64,000 bases of DNA from MFD00082-c5 sp963697995 (GTDB taxonomy: Bacteria; Chlamydiota; Chlamydiia; Chlamydiales; JAJFMB01). The notes below the pieces were generated by a model that saw only the letters and a program-made list of their open reading frames with translations, did no database searches and was not told the DNA's origin. This document shows, one piece after another, positions 62,207 through 64,000 of the stretch. Made by a program: the position numbers and the translations under genes. The stretch lies in NCBI GenBank assembly GCA_963697995.1, contig OY969110.1, positions 620,001 to 684,000 on the forward strand, in the 5' to 3' direction. Each line of letters starts with the position of its first letter. Position 1 is the first letter of the stretch.

Positions 62207-63068
62207 GATCTACCTCGATATTTAACTTATTAAGAACGGAAAAAAATTGCATAGTTAAAGCCTCTTTTATGGGATCTGGCACCGTTTTAGAACTGTATTT
62301 CAAAAGGATTTTGGCTCTTCCGGTATCTAACTTATGTCCGAAGTGCCACAAAAACTCCTCACCAGTTTTTGATAGGATAATTCCCAAACGAATAAGCCCT
62401 TGCGTATGAAGGTAATCCCTTAAGCTTTTTTCCCCAGCCATCCCTTTTTTTAAAAGAGTTTGAAAGGTTTTATCGTTTAAGCGAAAAAGCTCTTTTTTTT
62501 GCATCGATTGCTTTAAAAAATACTGCTCATCTTTGGTAAGAAATGAAAAAAAAGTCATAATCTGCTTTTTATCGACAACCCGTTTCAAAAGGTCGGCCAA
62601 TTCACAAAGCCCCAAGTAGTTAATTAAGGAAACCAGTTGATTCTTAGGTAGTTCCAATAAAAAAGAAAATTCGGTTTTGGGAAGACACTGAATAGGGAGC
62701 TGCTCTTTTGGAAAAACGAAACTGATCCATTTTTTGAATAAAATATCTCTTATAAAAGGAGGGGGGGGATTTTCTTCAAAGGTTACAGATTTTTTGAGCC
62801 CTTTTTTCAAAACGTCATCTAAAATAGAGACCGCAAAATCTCTCTCAAATGGGGAAAAATTCTTTAAAGGTTCTAAAAGCCATGAGTAGTGAATATAGGA
62901 GAGCCTCTCAAAAGGATTTTGCAAAAAATTTTTAAGAGGGGCCTCAACAAGGGGAGCTTCGCGCACTTCCATTGAGAAGGAATCGGGCAATACCTTAAAC
63001 AAATCTCCCCCGAGAGTACGCCCATACTCCCTATTTAAGGCTTGAAAAAAACAAGCTCTCTTTTTCAT
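62196..63068 (-). CDS. CT560-like protein of the type III secretion cluster
   Basis: 290 residues, soluble, basic and helical (MKKRACFFQALNREYGRTLG). It occupies the position between sctJ and sctL that CT560 has in Chlamydia. Residues PKNQLVSLINYLGLCELADL and RDYLHTQGLIRLGIILSKTG suggest an SctK-like helical sorting-platform accessory, which is an inference from location and fold style. It lies 6 bases after sctJ and overlaps sctL. Confidence 0.75.
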   Translation of the reverse strand: MKKRACFFQALNREYGRTLGGDLFKVLPDSFSMEVREAPLVEAPLKNFLQNPFERLSYIHYSWLLEPLKNFSPFERDFAVSILDDVLKKGLKKSVTFEENPPPPFIRDILFKKWISFVFPKEQLPIQCLPKTEFSFLLELPKNQLVSLINYLGLCELADLLKRVVDKKQIMTFFSFLTKDEQYFLKQSMQKKELFRLNDKTFQTLLKKGMAGEKSLRDYLHTQGLIRLGIILSKTGEEFLWHFGHKLDTGRAKILLKYSSKTVPDPIKEALTMQFFSVLNKLNIEVDHGN

Positions 63069-63074
63069 TCTTTA

Positions 63075-64000
63075 TTAAGTGACTCCCTCTTCGTCGTCCT
63101 CTTTCTTTTTCTCAACCTTTTTCTCTTCCTCTTCAGCTTTTGGTGGCTCAACGGATTTTGATTTCCTGACCGGAATTAAAGACATTAAAAAGTGTTTTAC
63201 TCCCCCACTCTGTTTAATAAAAGGGAGCATTTTCCAAAACAGAAGTATTAGAGCTGTCGTCAAAAAGAGAAGTAATAAAACAAGAGTAAAAAATATGATC
63301 CTAAACCTTGTTAATGATTCTTTGGCGATGATAAGGCTCCAAACAGAGACATACGATTTTTCCTGATCAGAACGGACAGAATTCGATCCGCCGTAATCAG
63401 TATAGCGCGCCTTATCGCCTGTGACATCGACGTTATCATAATCAAGACCTGTGACACTTGAAGAAACAAGACGCTTAATTTTAGGAATTAGCTGACTATT
63501 CGGATCATCGAGAACCCCTGTATGTTTGACATAAACAGAGGCTGTAATTGGTTGTTTAGGTCCTTTCCCAACATTTAACGGGTCTTCTTCTGGAAAGGAG
63601 ATCTGGACGTCGGCATCTAAAACACCATCGATTTTACGAATTACGGAGGCAATTTGTTCACCAAGCCCCGCCTGATACCTAATTTTTTCTGTCATTTCTG
63701 AGGGAACAAGACCTACATCCTGAAAGAGTCCGAGAAGGCGCTCCCCTCTTTTCTTGGAAGTCCTGCCTGGTTAAGTAAAGAAAGGGCATCGGCAGCTCTA
63801 TCAGAGGGGACCTGAATATCCCATAAAACAGCTTTTTTTCCTCCACCACCGCCTCCCCCTTCGGTGCTTTGCACTTTGCTCACATCGATTCCTTTATTCG
63901 ACAAATAGACCCAAATTTCGTTCGCTTCTTTTTCATCCAAACCATTAACGATTGTCTTCTTCGATTCGCACGAAGTGAAAAGAGTCATTATAAATAGTGG
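63075..64000 (-). pseudogene. sctJ: Type III secretion inner-ring lipoprotein SctJ, frameshifted and cut by window end
   Basis: The 5' part (LFTSCESKKTIVNGLDEKEAN, lipobox Cys) runs to GLPRKEG near 63750, where it slips into a frame ending at 63713. The true continuation (RGERLLGLFQDVGLVPSEM, then EKIRYQAGLGEQIASVIRKI and DADVQISFPEEDP) is in another frame to 63075. Adding one A to the AAGAAAAG run at about 63751 would restore a single protein of about 300 residues with the C-terminal membrane helix (FFTLVLLLLFLTTALILLFW). The signal peptide continues past 64000. SctJ forms the inner-membrane ring, so loss would disable secretion. A base-calling error in the A run is the first suspicion. Confidence 0.88.

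Overview
The window looks like a chromosome segment of a chlamydia-like bacterium (phylum Chlamydiota, outside the genus Chlamydia). The main evidence is the type III secretion block sctJ - CT560-like gene - sctL - sctR - sctS - sctT at 59.5-64 kb, in the order known from chlamydiae. Supporting evidence is the chlamydial pairing of a UDP-sugar pyrophosphorylase with gpsA, several cysteine-bearing outer-membrane barrel proteins, and a sufBCDS operon. The genus cannot be named from the sequence alone.

Layout. 0-4.9 kb: a secreted Ig-like protein, a Fic AMP-transferase, a small gene split by a 277-bp miniature inverted-repeat element, and a small exported protein. 4.9-9.4 kb: a tightly coupled waaF (frameshifted) - UDPGP - gpsA - nnr operon. 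9.3-10.9 kb: no credible gene, but tandem repeats and a very large G/C-run-rich palindrome. 11-13.9 kb: a small acidic protein and an alpha-glucan phosphorylase. 13.9-26.3 kb: a surface-polysaccharide locus. On the minus strand it has an ABC exporter (wzm/wzt) with two family-2 glycosyltransferases, and further on a polymerase-like membrane protein, an oxidoreductase and an aminotransferase. On the plus strand a sulfotransferase-like gene is coupled to all four dTDP-rhamnose genes, with a glutamic (G1) peptidase gene between rfbC and rfbD.

26.3-33.6 kb: a HAD phosphatase, a broken Doc toxin, an 81-bp operator-like repeat array in front of a DUF4143-type ATPase, a SulP transporter, a lipoprotein and partner gene, and an exported methyltransferase. 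33.5-41.1 kb: recC-recB-recD. 41.3-46.5 kb: outer-membrane proteins, a 585-bp tandem repeat and an MscS channel. 46.6-52.2 kb: a secreted protein, an AmpG-like permease, an exported carbonic anhydrase, otsA and two more barrel proteins. 52.4-57.4 kb: sufBCDS plus tsaC. 57.6-64 kb: an unknown membrane protein, a Ca/Na antiporter and the type III secretion genes.

The clearest unusual signals are in DNA structure. The miniature element leaves a target duplication, and removing it in thought restores a reading frame. It also has two scarred relatives elsewhere. A diverged 0.6-kb repeat family carries a long hairpin whose stem base pair covaries and whose loop is flipped relative to its flanks in one copy. 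That copy sits between two 32-bp copies of the rfbB 3' end. Single-base frameshifts interrupt waaF and sctJ. They could be real or sequence errors. No tRNA, rRNA or CRISPR array was recognised.
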